Shown: positions 43,182-52,331 of the stretch, one piece after another
How positions within the stretch are numbered: the stretch's first letter is position 1
Layout of the letters: each line of letters opens with the position of its first letter
Assembly (NCBI GenBank): GCA_017434885.1
Contig: JAFSGE010000005.1
Span: forward strand, 124,001-188,000
Direction: 5' to 3'
Source: Lachnospiraceae bacterium
GTDB taxonomy: Bacteria > Bacillota > Clostridia > Lachnospirales > Lachnospiraceae
Length of the DNA: 64,000 nucleotides
Program-made: the position numbers and the translations under genes
The notes under the pieces: model-generated
Seen by the model: the letters and a program-made list of their open reading frames with translations, nothing else
What the model was told of the DNA's origin: nothing
Database searches by the model: none

Positions 43182-43856
43182 TTAGTTCTTTACTTCTCCG
43201 TCATGGGCAAGCAGAGACACTGCGGTAATTCCTTTCATTTCAGAAATTGCATTTACCAGTTCCTTTTCCTTTTTGGTTCTCACTTCCAGAATCAAATCCA
43301 TTCCGCTTTTTGTAATATTCTTGGATTTGAGCTTATACATTGCTCCCAACTTCTTTGCACATTCAAGGATTTCTTCTTCAGCTGCCTTGGAATCGGCATT
43401 GACAATCAGAAGGTAAGGGCTGATTCTGACAGGAAGCATGTCCAAAATTAAAATTCCCACTGTGATAATCACAGCCAAAATAATTGCTACCTTATAAAGA
43501 CCTGCACCACAGATAATACCTGTACCGATAGACCAGAATAAAAACAAAAGATCCATAGGGTCTTTAATGGCAGTTCTGAATCTCACAATAGACAACGCAC
43601 CTACCATACCAAGGGAAATGACAATGCTGGACTGCATTGCAAGAATAATTCCTGCTGTAACTACCGAAATAATCGCCATGGATATATTAAAGCTCTTAAA
43701 ATAAAAAGCACTCTTTGTCACCAGCTTGTACACAAAAAATATGTATACCGCTATGGCAAAGGTTATTCCAAGTGTTACCAAAATTTTTGTTGTTGACAGG
43801 TCTGCATAGGAAAATCCCTCCATAACAGAACTTTTAATGACATCTCCAAAATTCAT
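43182..43856 (-). CDS. DUF4956 membrane protein
   Basis: The 224-residue protein has four hydrophobic helices in its first 140 residues, the hallmark SIVRFRTAIKDPMDLLFLFW in the third to fourth helix region, and a cytoplasmic ferredoxin-like C-terminal domain (YLLIVNADSKAAEEEILECA). DUF4956 genes commonly neighbour VTC-domain and CotH genes, as here. The function is unknown. The start is placed at MNFGDVIKSS after GAGAGGATAAAATT. It is the last gene of the CotH operon, ending 5 bp from the convergent HAD gene with no visible terminator between them. Confidence 0.9.
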   Translation of the reverse strand: MNFGDVIKSSVMEGFSYADLSTTKILVTLGITFAIAVYIFFVYKLVTKSAFYFKSFNISMAIISVVTAGIILAMQSSIVISLGMVGALSIVRFRTAIKDPMDLLFLFWSIGTGIICGAGLYKVAIILAVIITVGILILDMLPVRISPYLLIVNADSKAAEEEILECAKKLGAMYKLKSKNITKSGMDLILEVRTKKEKELVNAISEMKGITAVSLLAHDGEVKN

Positions 43857-43916
43857 AATTTTATCCTCTCTTATCATCATTTTATTATTATAACCCCGGT
43901 GATTTACAACAGCGGG

Positions 43917-44594
43917 TTACATTTCCTTGTAATTTCTTGCATAATAGTACTTAGAAAAAGCACTCCGCTGCAAACATCCCAGTTCCAACACCTGCGCAAT
44001 ATATTCGGGAAGCAACTCGTCATACTTTACTTCCAAAACATGCTTTCCCCTCTCAAGAAGCGGCACCAGCGGCGGCTTATCCAAAAACGACCTAACTGCT
44101 TCACTTCCGCTGATGTTTCTGTCAAAGGTAATTCGCACATTGCCTCTTTGCTCTACAAAAGCTGTTCTCTCATATTCCACAATACTGACCGGATGCATGC
44201 CGCTCATTTTCATCTCTGCATAGAGTTCCTTTTCCAAATCAGTACTATCCGGTCTAAGCACAACAGGTATTCCCTGCATGTAGCTAATGCAGTCCTCTCT
44301 TGAAATAGAAGTGCTGACCTTCTTTGTCATTCCCCGGACTTTACTTTTCTTTTCCAGCCTGATAACAGTATCTTTCCCGTCGTAAATACGGATTCTGTAT
44401 TTCTTTCTGTTATCAATTCCGTCCTCATTCTCTCTCATACAGGAATCCCTGTAATCATCAAAATAAAGACTTCGCACACTGTAAGCATCGCCATTTTGGT
44501 GACTGTCTGCTTTCATCAAAGGCTTCAGTCTGTACCGGAGAATTTCCAGTTCAACATCCGAAACCAAAAATTTCAATTCATGTCTGTATTCCAT
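43917..44594 (-). CDS. VTC-domain polyphosphate polymerase-like protein
   Basis: The 225-residue protein shows the VTC tunnel motifs: RHELKFLVSDVELEILRYRL, SVRSLYFDDYRDSCM, RKKYRIRIYDGKDTVIRLEK and HVLEVKYDELLPEYI. The alternating basic residues of each strand (KYRIRIY, RLEKKSK) line the triphosphate tunnel. VTC domains make polyphosphate from ATP in the cytoplasm, and bacterial single-domain forms are usually paired with DUF4956. It lies 3 bp after the CotH-like gene. Whether its product feeds the CotH kinases or the glycan is unknown. Confidence 0.9.
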   Translation of the reverse strand: MEYRHELKFLVSDVELEILRYRLKPLMKADSHQNGDAYSVRSLYFDDYRDSCMRENEDGIDNRKKYRIRIYDGKDTVIRLEKKSKVRGMTKKVSTSISREDCISYMQGIPVVLRPDSTDLEKELYAEMKMSGMHPVSIVEYERTAFVEQRGNVRITFDRNISGSEAVRSFLDKPPLVPLLERGKHVLEVKYDELLPEYIAQVLELGCLQRSAFSKYYYARNYKEM

Positions 44595-44597
44595 CTG

Positions 44598-46142
44598 CTA
44601 CTCTCCCATCTGCCCGATATAGCTGTCCAGATAATCAATCCTTTTGTCAATATATTCATAAAGATAATCATCTGACCAGTATTCTGCTCCCTGTGGCCAT
44701 TTCTGATAATTTCTTGTATAGGCACCGGAGCCGTGTAAATAGGAAAACTGTTCATCTGCCATCCTATACAGTACATCCTTGGTAATCACATCAAGCCTCA
44801 GTTCCCGCCAGCGCTTTGCCAGCAGCTTACCGATTTCTTCCGGGTTTGCTCCATACAGCACATACATGTCCTCTGTCCACCCGTCAGGTGCATCCAGATT
44901 CTTTTCCTGATAGCAGTTGAATTTACAATTAATATCGTCAATCCATGAATTTCCCCATGTCATATTAAGATCCCATGGTATCTTAATAAATTCGTAGTTT
45001 CCGCCTCCCTGATAATCGGCCCAGAAATAAATATTTTTCATAATGTTATCCATGCCGCAGGTCAAAAGATTAAACAAATTGTAATCAATTGCGTTCTCCA
45101 TATTGAGAAGTGCTTTTCCTTCTTCATAGCTTTCCATTTTATCAAAACAGAAGGCATCTGTCCACTTCCGTAAGGGCTCCCAGTCCTCCATGGCAAAATC
45201 CTTGGGATATTTCCACTCAAAGGTAGGCGTCATCTCCTCTGTCAGTTCACTGTAAAAATCATCTTCTCCGGGCGCTTCCTGATCCTTGCATTTATACAGA
45301 ATATCTTTTTCGTTCAAGACAAGTTCCTTAGCATCAATGCGTTCCGAAAGTCCGTACACACCTTGATAATAACCGTCCTTAAACAGCTCCACATATTCCA
45401 TGGCAATGCCTTCGTCATAGCTTACGCTGTTGTCTGACGCAATCCTCTGCCACACATCATAAGACATTTTATTGTGAATCAGTCCGTCATCATCATATAG
45501 CGCATGTAAAATCCAGTCTTCGTCCTTACGCATTCCCAGAAGCGAACGCTTTTCATCCGTAAGCGTCAGACGCAGACTTGCCTTCTCATACTGCAATGTA
45601 GTGGCACCACGCTTGTGCCAGTTGCACTCCGCACCTATCATCTGCGCATTACTCCTGTAAGGGTCATGGAGTTCCATGGTTCCTGTTGTAATTTCTCCCT
45701 CAGTGCTGAGCGTATTAATATTCATCACCGGCATTCCCGTAAAGTAAACGTTGTACATCCAGCACATATTTTCCCTAATCCAGAATAACCGGAACACTTT
45801 GTTCTCACTCATTGCAGATGCTTTGTCCGCAAATCCTTCATCTGTCAGAAAGTACAGTTCCCCGTCAGGTGCCTCAATTGTTCCCGCATACCCCATCTCT
45901 GACATGCTCTGTGGAATCAGCAACATATTTTGTTCCAAATCATAAGGAACAGCTCCGCCGTTTAAAGTAAGCTCCGGCCACATGAATGCATCTTCTTTTC
46001 CCTCGCACAAAGCGTCGATTTCTTCCTGCGTCAGCAGCTTTGCCTCCATCACCGCATCAGCACGGAAAATTTCTGCCTTGTCATATATCAGGTAAAGTCC
46101 CAAAAAGACCACCGACAAGACAACAAGTAACATCTTTTTCAT
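44598..46142 (-). CDS. extracytoplasmic CotH-like kinase
   Basis: The 514-residue protein starts with a signal-anchor helix (MLLVVLSVVFLGLYLIY) and carries an N-terminal module with YFLTDEGFADKASAMSENK. A CotH kinase domain follows at about 160-480: LGMRKDEDWILHALYDDDGL, ENAIDYNLFNLLTCGMDNIM then KNIYFW, and KIPWDLNMTWGNSW. These contain the catalytic and metal-binding Asp/Asn residues of CotH. The anchor implies action outside the membrane, where ATP is scarce, so the phosphate donor is an open question. It lies between a DUF6056 gene and the VTC gene. A second copy lies at 49.6 kb. Confidence 0.88.
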   Translation of the reverse strand: MKKMLLVVLSVVFLGLYLIYDKAEIFRADAVMEAKLLTQEEIDALCEGKEDAFMWPELTLNGGAVPYDLEQNMLLIPQSMSEMGYAGTIEAPDGELYFLTDEGFADKASAMSENKVFRLFWIRENMCWMYNVYFTGMPVMNINTLSTEGEITTGTMELHDPYRSNAQMIGAECNWHKRGATTLQYEKASLRLTLTDEKRSLLGMRKDEDWILHALYDDDGLIHNKMSYDVWQRIASDNSVSYDEGIAMEYVELFKDGYYQGVYGLSERIDAKELVLNEKDILYKCKDQEAPGEDDFYSELTEEMTPTFEWKYPKDFAMEDWEPLRKWTDAFCFDKMESYEEGKALLNMENAIDYNLFNLLTCGMDNIMKNIYFWADYQGGGNYEFIKIPWDLNMTWGNSWIDDINCKFNCYQEKNLDAPDGWTEDMYVLYGANPEEIGKLLAKRWRELRLDVITKDVLYRMADEQFSYLHGSGAYTRNYQKWPQGAEYWSDDYLYEYIDKRIDYLDSYIGQMGE

Positions 46143-46156
46143 ATATCAATTCCTTC

Positions 46157-47707
46157 TTACTTACTTTCCACCATAACAGATTCTAAACCGTAAAATCTAC
46201 ACAATCCTCTGTTCTCCCAATCTTCCGGGTCTGACTTGATATCCGAGAAGTATAAAAGTTCCGGTTGCGCAGGAAGCGGCTCTACCACGATATTTTTTTC
46301 TCCGCTGTTATACAGTACTGCCCTTTCCTTCAGCGCATCACCGTAAGCCTTTGCACTACCGTTCATCAAATCCGTCATCGCCGAAGAAGCTGTAAAATAA
46401 TAAGGCTCCGGTATCACTGTAAGCGCCGATGCCGCCGCAAAGAAAAGAACGCAGCCAAGAATACACCACACTTCACTTGCAGAAAATCCCGCCTCTGTTG
46501 TCATTTCGGCTTCGCTGACTCCCTGTTTCATCCACATTCTTCTGACAAACCCTGTCACATATCCTTCGCACAATGTCAGTACCAATATATACATAGTAAA
46601 TGTCAGCGCCTGTAACCGGTCAGACTCAATATTACCTACCGCAAATAACGGCGGTGTCAGCATAGCGGACACCAGACAGTAGCCGAACAACACCACAACC
46701 AAAGGATACTTAAATTGAAATTTTGTTTTCTCTGTGGCTTTCCAAAAAAGAGGAATCAGCACTATCATCAGTAAAAGCACCGGCCATCCCGACCATTCAC
46801 TTATACAATAATCCAGACAATAATAAAAGGATACCATTACCGCCTTTATAGGGTTCATGCCGTTTGTTCCCGCCGCACGCACCCAGTTTCCCGGGGCTGC
46901 CACATTCAGCACAAAACCAAGCAGCGTCAGGCAAACCGGAATCAGCAGCGCTTTATATTCTTTCCACTTTTTCAGTACCATACCAAATCCGAGTACAACA
47001 AGCATCACAATCGCTGCATTCAGTGCCGTCATCTGATTACCGCCGCCTACCAGAAATCCAAGAACACTTGCCGCCGTTATATCAAAGACTCTTTTCTTTC
47101 CCTTATCATAAACAGCCGCTATCAAAAGTCCGTAAAAAAACAGGCTCATGCTGTGTACCAGCATATAGTTTGCTGCTCCGGCATACCAGTAAAAGGCTTC
47201 CACTCTTCCCACCATACACTGCACAGTAATAAACAGCATAAACATAATAATGCAGTGACTGATGTATTTATCCGCATGAAATACTTTAACAAAAATGTTT
47301 TTCAATAAATACCATGTAGAAAAACTAAGCATAAAAAGCATAATCCATGCTGTCAACACATAAACACGCTCTCCAAACACATTGGGCGGCACTGCCATCA
47401 AAAAATTGGAAGTAAAATACCCCATCCAGTAAAGCCAGTCTTCCACCGCGCGTACAACGCCTGCCCAAAGAACCGCAAACACGTTATGACTACTTACCCA
47501 CATCTGTCTGCAGTTACTTCCGATAGAGTAGTCATCTGCACTTGGGTAATTATAAAAGCTAATCCAAAGAAGCGGAATCAGACTGATGATATATACAATT
47601 GTAAGAAAAAACGCAAGCCTCTTCGGTGTAATCTGCCTTGCAAATTTTTTTCCTAAAGCATCTGTCACCGATGACAGATTTTGCATGCTATTTTTGCTTT
47701 TTTTCAT
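46157..47707 (-). CDS. GT-C-like membrane glycosyltransferase (DUF6056-like)
   Basis: The 516-residue polytopic protein has about ten helices. YNYPSADDYSIGSNCRQMW in the first outer loop holds the ADDY acidic motif of DUF6056/GT-C proteins, followed by WLYWMGYFTSNFLMAVPPNV. A short outer domain follows residue 440. Such proteins are thought to use polyprenyl-phosphate sugars. It is flanked by the DegT aminotransferase and CotH-like genes with 11-14-bp gaps. Confidence 0.8.
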   Translation of the reverse strand: MKKSKNSMQNLSSVTDALGKKFARQITPKRLAFFLTIVYIISLIPLLWISFYNYPSADDYSIGSNCRQMWVSSHNVFAVLWAGVVRAVEDWLYWMGYFTSNFLMAVPPNVFGERVYVLTAWIMLFMLSFSTWYLLKNIFVKVFHADKYISHCIIMFMLFITVQCMVGRVEAFYWYAGAANYMLVHSMSLFFYGLLIAAVYDKGKKRVFDITAASVLGFLVGGGNQMTALNAAIVMLVVLGFGMVLKKWKEYKALLIPVCLTLLGFVLNVAAPGNWVRAAGTNGMNPIKAVMVSFYYCLDYCISEWSGWPVLLLMIVLIPLFWKATEKTKFQFKYPLVVVLFGYCLVSAMLTPPLFAVGNIESDRLQALTFTMYILVLTLCEGYVTGFVRRMWMKQGVSEAEMTTEAGFSASEVWCILGCVLFFAAASALTVIPEPYYFTASSAMTDLMNGSAKAYGDALKERAVLYNSGEKNIVVEPLPAQPELLYFSDIKSDPEDWENRGLCRFYGLESVMVESK

Positions 47708-47718
47708 GTCTGCTCCTA

Positions 47719-48819
47719 TTATTTTCCTGTATAAGCATTACAAGCATCAATTACCATGGTAACTTCTTCTTCTGTCATCTCAGGGAATAACGGAAGGGTC
47801 ACGCAATGGCTTGCCAGATACTCTGCGTTAGGGCAATCCCCTTTCTGATATCCCAAATCGGCATATGCCTTCTGTAAATGGCAGGGAACCGGATAATGCT
47901 TGTTGCATTCCATTCCCTTTTCATTCATGTAGGCAATCAAATCATCAGGATTTTCTACCGTCACAACAAACAAATGATAAACAGGATTGGTATTTTCAGG
48001 ATGTACCTGCATGGTAAAGAGCGGATTTGTTATCTCCTTAATGTATCTCTGACCGATAGCACGCCTCTTTTCTATCCACTCAGGCAGATATTTGAGACTG
48101 ACGCTGAGTACAGCTCCCTGCAACCCTTCCAAACGGTAATTATATCCAATCATATCATGATAATAACGGACCTGACATCCCTGGTTTTTCATGGTTGTCA
48201 TGGTATCGAAATACTCTTTTTTATAGCAGGTGACACTGCCGCCCTCGCCGAAGGCATAGAGATTCTTTCCGGGATAAAAGCTAAAGCAGCCCAGTTCTCC
48301 TAAACCGCCCACCATTTTCCCTTCATATAACGCACCGTGTGCCTGCGCACAGTCCTCAACCACATAAAGACCATATTTATCTGCAATTGCTTTTACTTTG
48401 TTAAACTCAAATGGCTGTCCGTAAAGATGAACCCCGATAATAGCTTTGGTCTTATCGGTAATTTTCTCCTCAATTTTGTCCGGGTCAATTTCCCATGTGT
48501 CTGCGGTACAGTCCACAAACACAGGAGTCGCTCCTGTGTAGGTTACTCCCCATGCCGTCGCGATATAGGTATTGGCAGGAACAATTACTTCATCCCCTGC
48601 GCCGATGTTAAGTGCCGCCATTGCACAATGAAGGGCACTGGTCCCGTTATTCACGCCTACTGCAAAAGGAACACCGCAATACTCTGCAAACTCCTCATCG
48701 AACTTGTCTGCAAATCTGCCACCTGAAAAAGCAGTTTCCTCACAAACCGCTTCAATGGCTTTTAAATACTCTTCTTTATGGTTTTGATAATCTCTGGTCA
48801 AATCAATTCTCTTTAACAT
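47719..48819 (-). CDS. DegT/DnrJ/EryC1/StrS-family sugar aminotransferase
   Basis: The 366-residue PLP enzyme converts keto-sugar nucleotides to amino sugars. FAVGVNNGTSALHCAMAALN begins the PLP phosphate region, VIVPANTYIATAWGVTYTGA the substrate loop, VEDCAQAHGA the PLP-pyridine Asp, and CFSFYPGKNLYAFGEGG the Schiff-base lysine. The start is set at MLKRIDLTRDY after AGAAGGGG; the longer form would overlap the upstream gene. PseB could supply a keto-sugar partner, but the two genes are 37 kb apart, so this is only possible. Confidence 0.93.
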   Translation of the reverse strand: MLKRIDLTRDYQNHKEEYLKAIEAVCEETAFSGGRFADKFDEEFAEYCGVPFAVGVNNGTSALHCAMAALNIGAGDEVIVPANTYIATAWGVTYTGATPVFVDCTADTWEIDPDKIEEKITDKTKAIIGVHLYGQPFEFNKVKAIADKYGLYVVEDCAQAHGALYEGKMVGGLGELGCFSFYPGKNLYAFGEGGSVTCYKKEYFDTMTTMKNQGCQVRYYHDMIGYNYRLEGLQGAVLSVSLKYLPEWIEKRRAIGQRYIKEITNPLFTMQVHPENTNPVYHLFVVTVENPDDLIAYMNEKGMECNKHYPVPCHLQKAYADLGYQKGDCPNAEYLASHCVTLPLFPEMTEEEVTMVIDACNAYTGK

Positions 48820-48857
48820 ATGCCCCTTCTTTCTGCTTTCCGCGCTGTGATACTCCG

Positions 48858-49616
48858 TCACGCTTTCTGCGACTTACGCACCTTATCTTCCTGTCTGAAT
48901 GTCTTTTTCAATTTGTAAATCCGCACCACATAATTTTTAATGGTTTTCCAGATTTTTACCGTTGTATTGTAGTCTTCCTGCCACTCCACCGGCATATCAT
49001 AAATATTCATGCCGTTCCGCTCTGCACGGAGCAAAAATTCAATGGTATAAAACCAGCCATTATCATTGCTGCTCTCTTTCACAAGCTGCTCTGCTGCTTC
49101 CTTGCGAAGAAAAGTAAAACCGCACACCGCATCGGTAGCTTTCATATGAAAAATAGTTTTCAGCAAAAATACAAGTCCCATGGAAGTAATCTTGCGATAC
49201 CATTTCCTTCCTTTGGTGTCAGACTCTTTGCTGAATCTGCTGCCGTTCACGTATTGAAGCGACGGATTAGCCTGAAACAATTCGATAGTCTTGCTTAAGT
49301 ACTTTAAATCTGTGGATAAGTCTATATCCATATATCCTACAATATCGCTTTCATTCAGTTCAATTCCTTTGCGAAATGCCACACCCACTCCGCGCTCTCC
49401 TACTCTGACATAGGTAACCTCGGGATATTTTTCTGCAAGCTCCATTCCGATTTCGGGAGTCTCGTCATCGGAACCGTTATCCAAAATCGTAAGACTATAG
49501 GGAATGGTCACATTCTCTCTTAAATATTCCATGGACTTTTCGATTCCGTTCCGAAGGCGCAAGCGCTCATTCAATACCGGAAACAAAAGATTAATGCTCA
49601 TTTCACCTTGGTTCAT
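48858..49616 (-). CDS. GT2-family polyprenyl-phosphate-type glycosyltransferase
   Basis: The 252-residue protein has INLLFPVLNERLRLRNGIEK, LTILDNGSDDETPEIGMEL and SDIVGYMDIDLSTDLKYLSK with the DID metal motif, resembling dolichol-phosphate-mannose-synthase-like GT2s. VCGFTFLRKEAAEQL is the acceptor loop. A hydrophobic stretch SMGLVFLLKTIFHM lies in the middle, and there are no C-terminal helices. It starts 14 bp inside the end of the CotH-like gene, behind AAGGAAGG. Confidence 0.88.
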   Translation of the reverse strand: MNQGEMSINLLFPVLNERLRLRNGIEKSMEYLRENVTIPYSLTILDNGSDDETPEIGMELAEKYPEVTYVRVGERGVGVAFRKGIELNESDIVGYMDIDLSTDLKYLSKTIELFQANPSLQYVNGSRFSKESDTKGRKWYRKITSMGLVFLLKTIFHMKATDAVCGFTFLRKEAAEQLVKESSNDNGWFYTIEFLLRAERNGMNIYDMPVEWQEDYNTTVKIWKTIKNYVVRIYKLKKTFRQEDKVRKSQKA

Positions 49617-51351
49617 TTGTTTTCCTTCCTTGTAATCCGTAAGGTTTTCCGTATAAAACATAATGTTCTAACAAAAGATTTCTGTCATACGGATATATTG
49701 CCGATAAAGTTTCATAATTTTTAAGCCAATAATATCTCACATCAAACTCATCTGCGTAATCTACTCCGTCATACACAGCCTCGCTGACGGTATCTGTATA
49801 TAATTGTTCAAAATACGTATCCAAAAAATCAATTCTTCCGTCTACAAATTCATAGACACATTCATCATTCCATTCTTCCGCCATATACGGCCACTTCTCA
49901 TAATTTCTCCGATAAGCACCGGAATCATGTAAATAAGAATACTCCGCATTCAGCATTTCATAAATCTTTTCCTTGGTAATAACACCGGCATCCCGCAGTT
50001 CTTTCCATCTGACACGCAACAAATCAGCCACCTTGGTTTCATCATAAAAGTACAACGTACTGATATCCGTACACCAGGTCGAATTGTCGGTAATGGAATA
50101 CGGCTCAAAAGATACCCACGGGTTCCCCCAGGTAGAGTTCAAATCCCAAGGTACTTTCTTAAACACATAGCTTCCGTCCTGCTGATACTCTGCAATCAGA
50201 AATACATTTTTTCTGATATTATCATAACCACCGATTAGTAGCGCAAATAAATTATAATCAATGGCATTTTCCATATTCAGAAGTGCCGCACCCTCTTCGT
50301 AGGTTTCAAACTGTTCTTTGCAATAATAGTTTACCCAGTCTTTTAACGGCTCCCAATCCTTGTCCTCCGGTTCCTTGGGATATTTCAAAATAAAAATCGG
50401 ACGCAAATCATCTGTGTCTTCATTCGTATAATTATGCTCCTCCGGTATTCTGTCTGCCCGGCACTTGTAAAGTATATCATTCTTATCCATGGAAAGGGTT
50501 TTCCGGTCAATTCTTTCTGTCAGCGCATATACACCAAGATATTCATTGTCACGGAAAACTTCAATATATTCTATGGAAATCCCTTCATCATTTGGCACCT
50601 GATTATAGGCTGCAATTTCCTGCCACACACTATAGGAAAGTTTATTATGAATCAGTCCTGTATCATCATACAAAGCATTTAAAATCCAATCCTCATCTTT
50701 CCGTAATCCCAAAAATGAAAGCTTCTTATCTGTCAATTCCAGCTTGTAACTTGATTTTTCACGTTCTCTTGAGGAACCGCCCCTGACACGGTATTGGCAC
50801 TCTGCATGCTGTATCCTCTCCGCTGTCCGGTACTGGTCATACACCATAACCTTTCCGCTCCATGTTCTGTCTTCCTCAGCACCAATCTGCTCCGTTGTAC
50901 AAAGATTCATAATCGGCATTCCCGTGAACACAACACGGAACATACTATATTCTTTTTCTTTTATGTGGTACAAGGCAAATGCATGCCCGCTACGGATTGC
51001 TTCGCTCTTATTCTTCCATAAATCATCTTCGGCAAAACAAATTTCCCCGCTGTTTGTCAGAAGCTTTAATTGTCCCTTCCAGTAATCGTCTGACATGTTC
51101 TGGGGAATTAAAATCGTATTGGTCGTCTCATCATAAGCTATCATGTTCTCGTCAAAGCGTAAGGAGTCACTGTCACCGGCTATCTCCTCTTTTCCCTCTA
51201 CCAGCTCAGATAACACCTCTTCGGATTTTACGGAGACAGAAATGACGTCCTTGCCAATCCACGTCATAATCCGCTCATAATTCACAAAGAAAAACAGGAA
51301 TAGCAGAGAGGCAACAATCACCCAAAGCTGCATTTTTTTTGGCATATTCAT
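49603..51351 (-). CDS. extracytoplasmic CotH-like kinase with C-terminal extension
   Basis: The 582-residue paralogue of the 44.6-kb protein has a signal-anchor at residues 8-24, the motif LGLRKDEDWILNALYDDTGL, then ENAIDYNLFALLIGGYDNIR followed by KNVFLI, and KVPWDLNSTWGNPW. All the Asp/Asn motif residues are kept. A C-terminal extension after residue 520 (YDGVDYADEFDVRYYWLKNY, then YVLYGKPYGLQGR) resembles short repeats seen after secreted wall proteins. It overlaps the next GT2 gene by 14 bp. The two CotH copies in one operon suggest two acceptor proteins or glycans. Confidence 0.87.
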   Translation of the reverse strand: MNMPKKMQLWVIVASLLFLFFFVNYERIMTWIGKDVISVSVKSEEVLSELVEGKEEIAGDSDSLRFDENMIAYDETTNTILIPQNMSDDYWKGQLKLLTNSGEICFAEDDLWKNKSEAIRSGHAFALYHIKEKEYSMFRVVFTGMPIMNLCTTEQIGAEEDRTWSGKVMVYDQYRTAERIQHAECQYRVRGGSSREREKSSYKLELTDKKLSFLGLRKDEDWILNALYDDTGLIHNKLSYSVWQEIAAYNQVPNDEGISIEYIEVFRDNEYLGVYALTERIDRKTLSMDKNDILYKCRADRIPEEHNYTNEDTDDLRPIFILKYPKEPEDKDWEPLKDWVNYYCKEQFETYEEGAALLNMENAIDYNLFALLIGGYDNIRKNVFLIAEYQQDGSYVFKKVPWDLNSTWGNPWVSFEPYSITDNSTWCTDISTLYFYDETKVADLLRVRWKELRDAGVITKEKIYEMLNAEYSYLHDSGAYRRNYEKWPYMAEEWNDECVYEFVDGRIDFLDTYFEQLYTDTVSEAVYDGVDYADEFDVRYYWLKNYETLSAIYPYDRNLLLEHYVLYGKPYGLQGRKTNEPR

Positions 51352-51364
51352 TCCTCACCCTGCT

Positions 51365-52309
51365 TTATTTCACTACAATCTTTTCAATGTCTGCAACCAG
51401 ATATCTCTGCTGCCTGAAAATCAGATTCAGCATAACCGACAAATATTTCAAAATAATGGTAAGCAGTGCAAACACACCAAAGAAACCAAGTGCCAAAAAA
51501 CTCATGGTAGAAAGCCAGCCTTCTACCGGTTTATTGGAATTGAAAAAATCACTGATAACATATACACCCATGCATACCGTCACAAATAAAAATACTCCGC
51601 TTAAAATGGCTGATATTTTTTCCATGGCATTGGTAAAATAAATAAAGGAGTCCAGTGCCAGTGCCGTTCTTTCAGATGTCACGATTTTATTTTTTACCCT
51701 GGCGTCCTTATCCTTACTTTCATAGGAAATGGTAGTGTTCTTCAGCCCGCAGTTCATATATACCGCCTTGCGGTAAGGAATATACTGCCCTATGGACTTA
51801 ATTCTGTTAATGGCACGTCTTGACACAAGGCGGAATGTTTCGGGACCTATTTTCCCCTTTGCCCTGCTGGTTGCGTTGTAAATTGCATAAAAGACCTTGG
51901 ATGTCAGTCTGAGCTTTCCTTTGCTTCTTGCCGCTACAATGTCATATCCTTCCAGTAACTTTTCGTACACCTTAAGAAGCATGTCCGGCTCATAGTCCAC
52001 AAATATATCGTCAAACTCATAGACAAAATCGCCAATCGCAATGTCTCTTCCTGCGTTCATGGCACTTTCAAGCCCCTGGAAAAAGCTCATTCGCACCACA
52101 TTTACCATGGCTTTAATCTGCTTTTTCTCAATATACTCTTTTAAAACCTTAATGGTATCATCCGTACATCCGTCGTCTACACAGACAATCTCAAACTCCT
52201 GGAAGTGATTGTCGCACACCGGAAGCACCTTGTCCAAAAAATATTCTATATAGTTCTCCACGTCATGAAGATAAACAACTAATGAGATAAATTTCTTTTC
52301 CTTTTGCAT
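51365..52309 (-). CDS. GT2-family glycosyltransferase with C-terminal membrane helices
   Basis: The 314-residue enzyme has FISLVVYLHDVENYIEYFLD, EIVCVDDGCTDDTIKVLKEY, and GDFVYEFDDIFVDYEPDML as an FDD metal motif. FRLVSRRAINRIKSIGQYIP is the acceptor loop, and two helices at about 230-255 and 270-300 anchor it. The layout is GtrB-like, so it may make a polyprenyl-linked sugar for the GT-C enzymes of this operon. The gap to its neighbours is 13-22 bp. Confidence 0.87.
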   Translation of the reverse strand: MQKEKKFISLVVYLHDVENYIEYFLDKVLPVCDNHFQEFEIVCVDDGCTDDTIKVLKEYIEKKQIKAMVNVVRMSFFQGLESAMNAGRDIAIGDFVYEFDDIFVDYEPDMLLKVYEKLLEGYDIVAARSKGKLRLTSKVFYAIYNATSRAKGKIGPETFRLVSRRAINRIKSIGQYIPYRKAVYMNCGLKNTTISYESKDKDARVKNKIVTSERTALALDSFIYFTNAMEKISAILSGVFLFVTVCMGVYVISDFFNSNKPVEGWLSTMSFLALGFFGVFALLTIILKYLSVMLNLIFRQQRYLVADIEKIVVK

Positions 52310-52331
52310 TTTGCAGTTCCTTCTCTTTCCC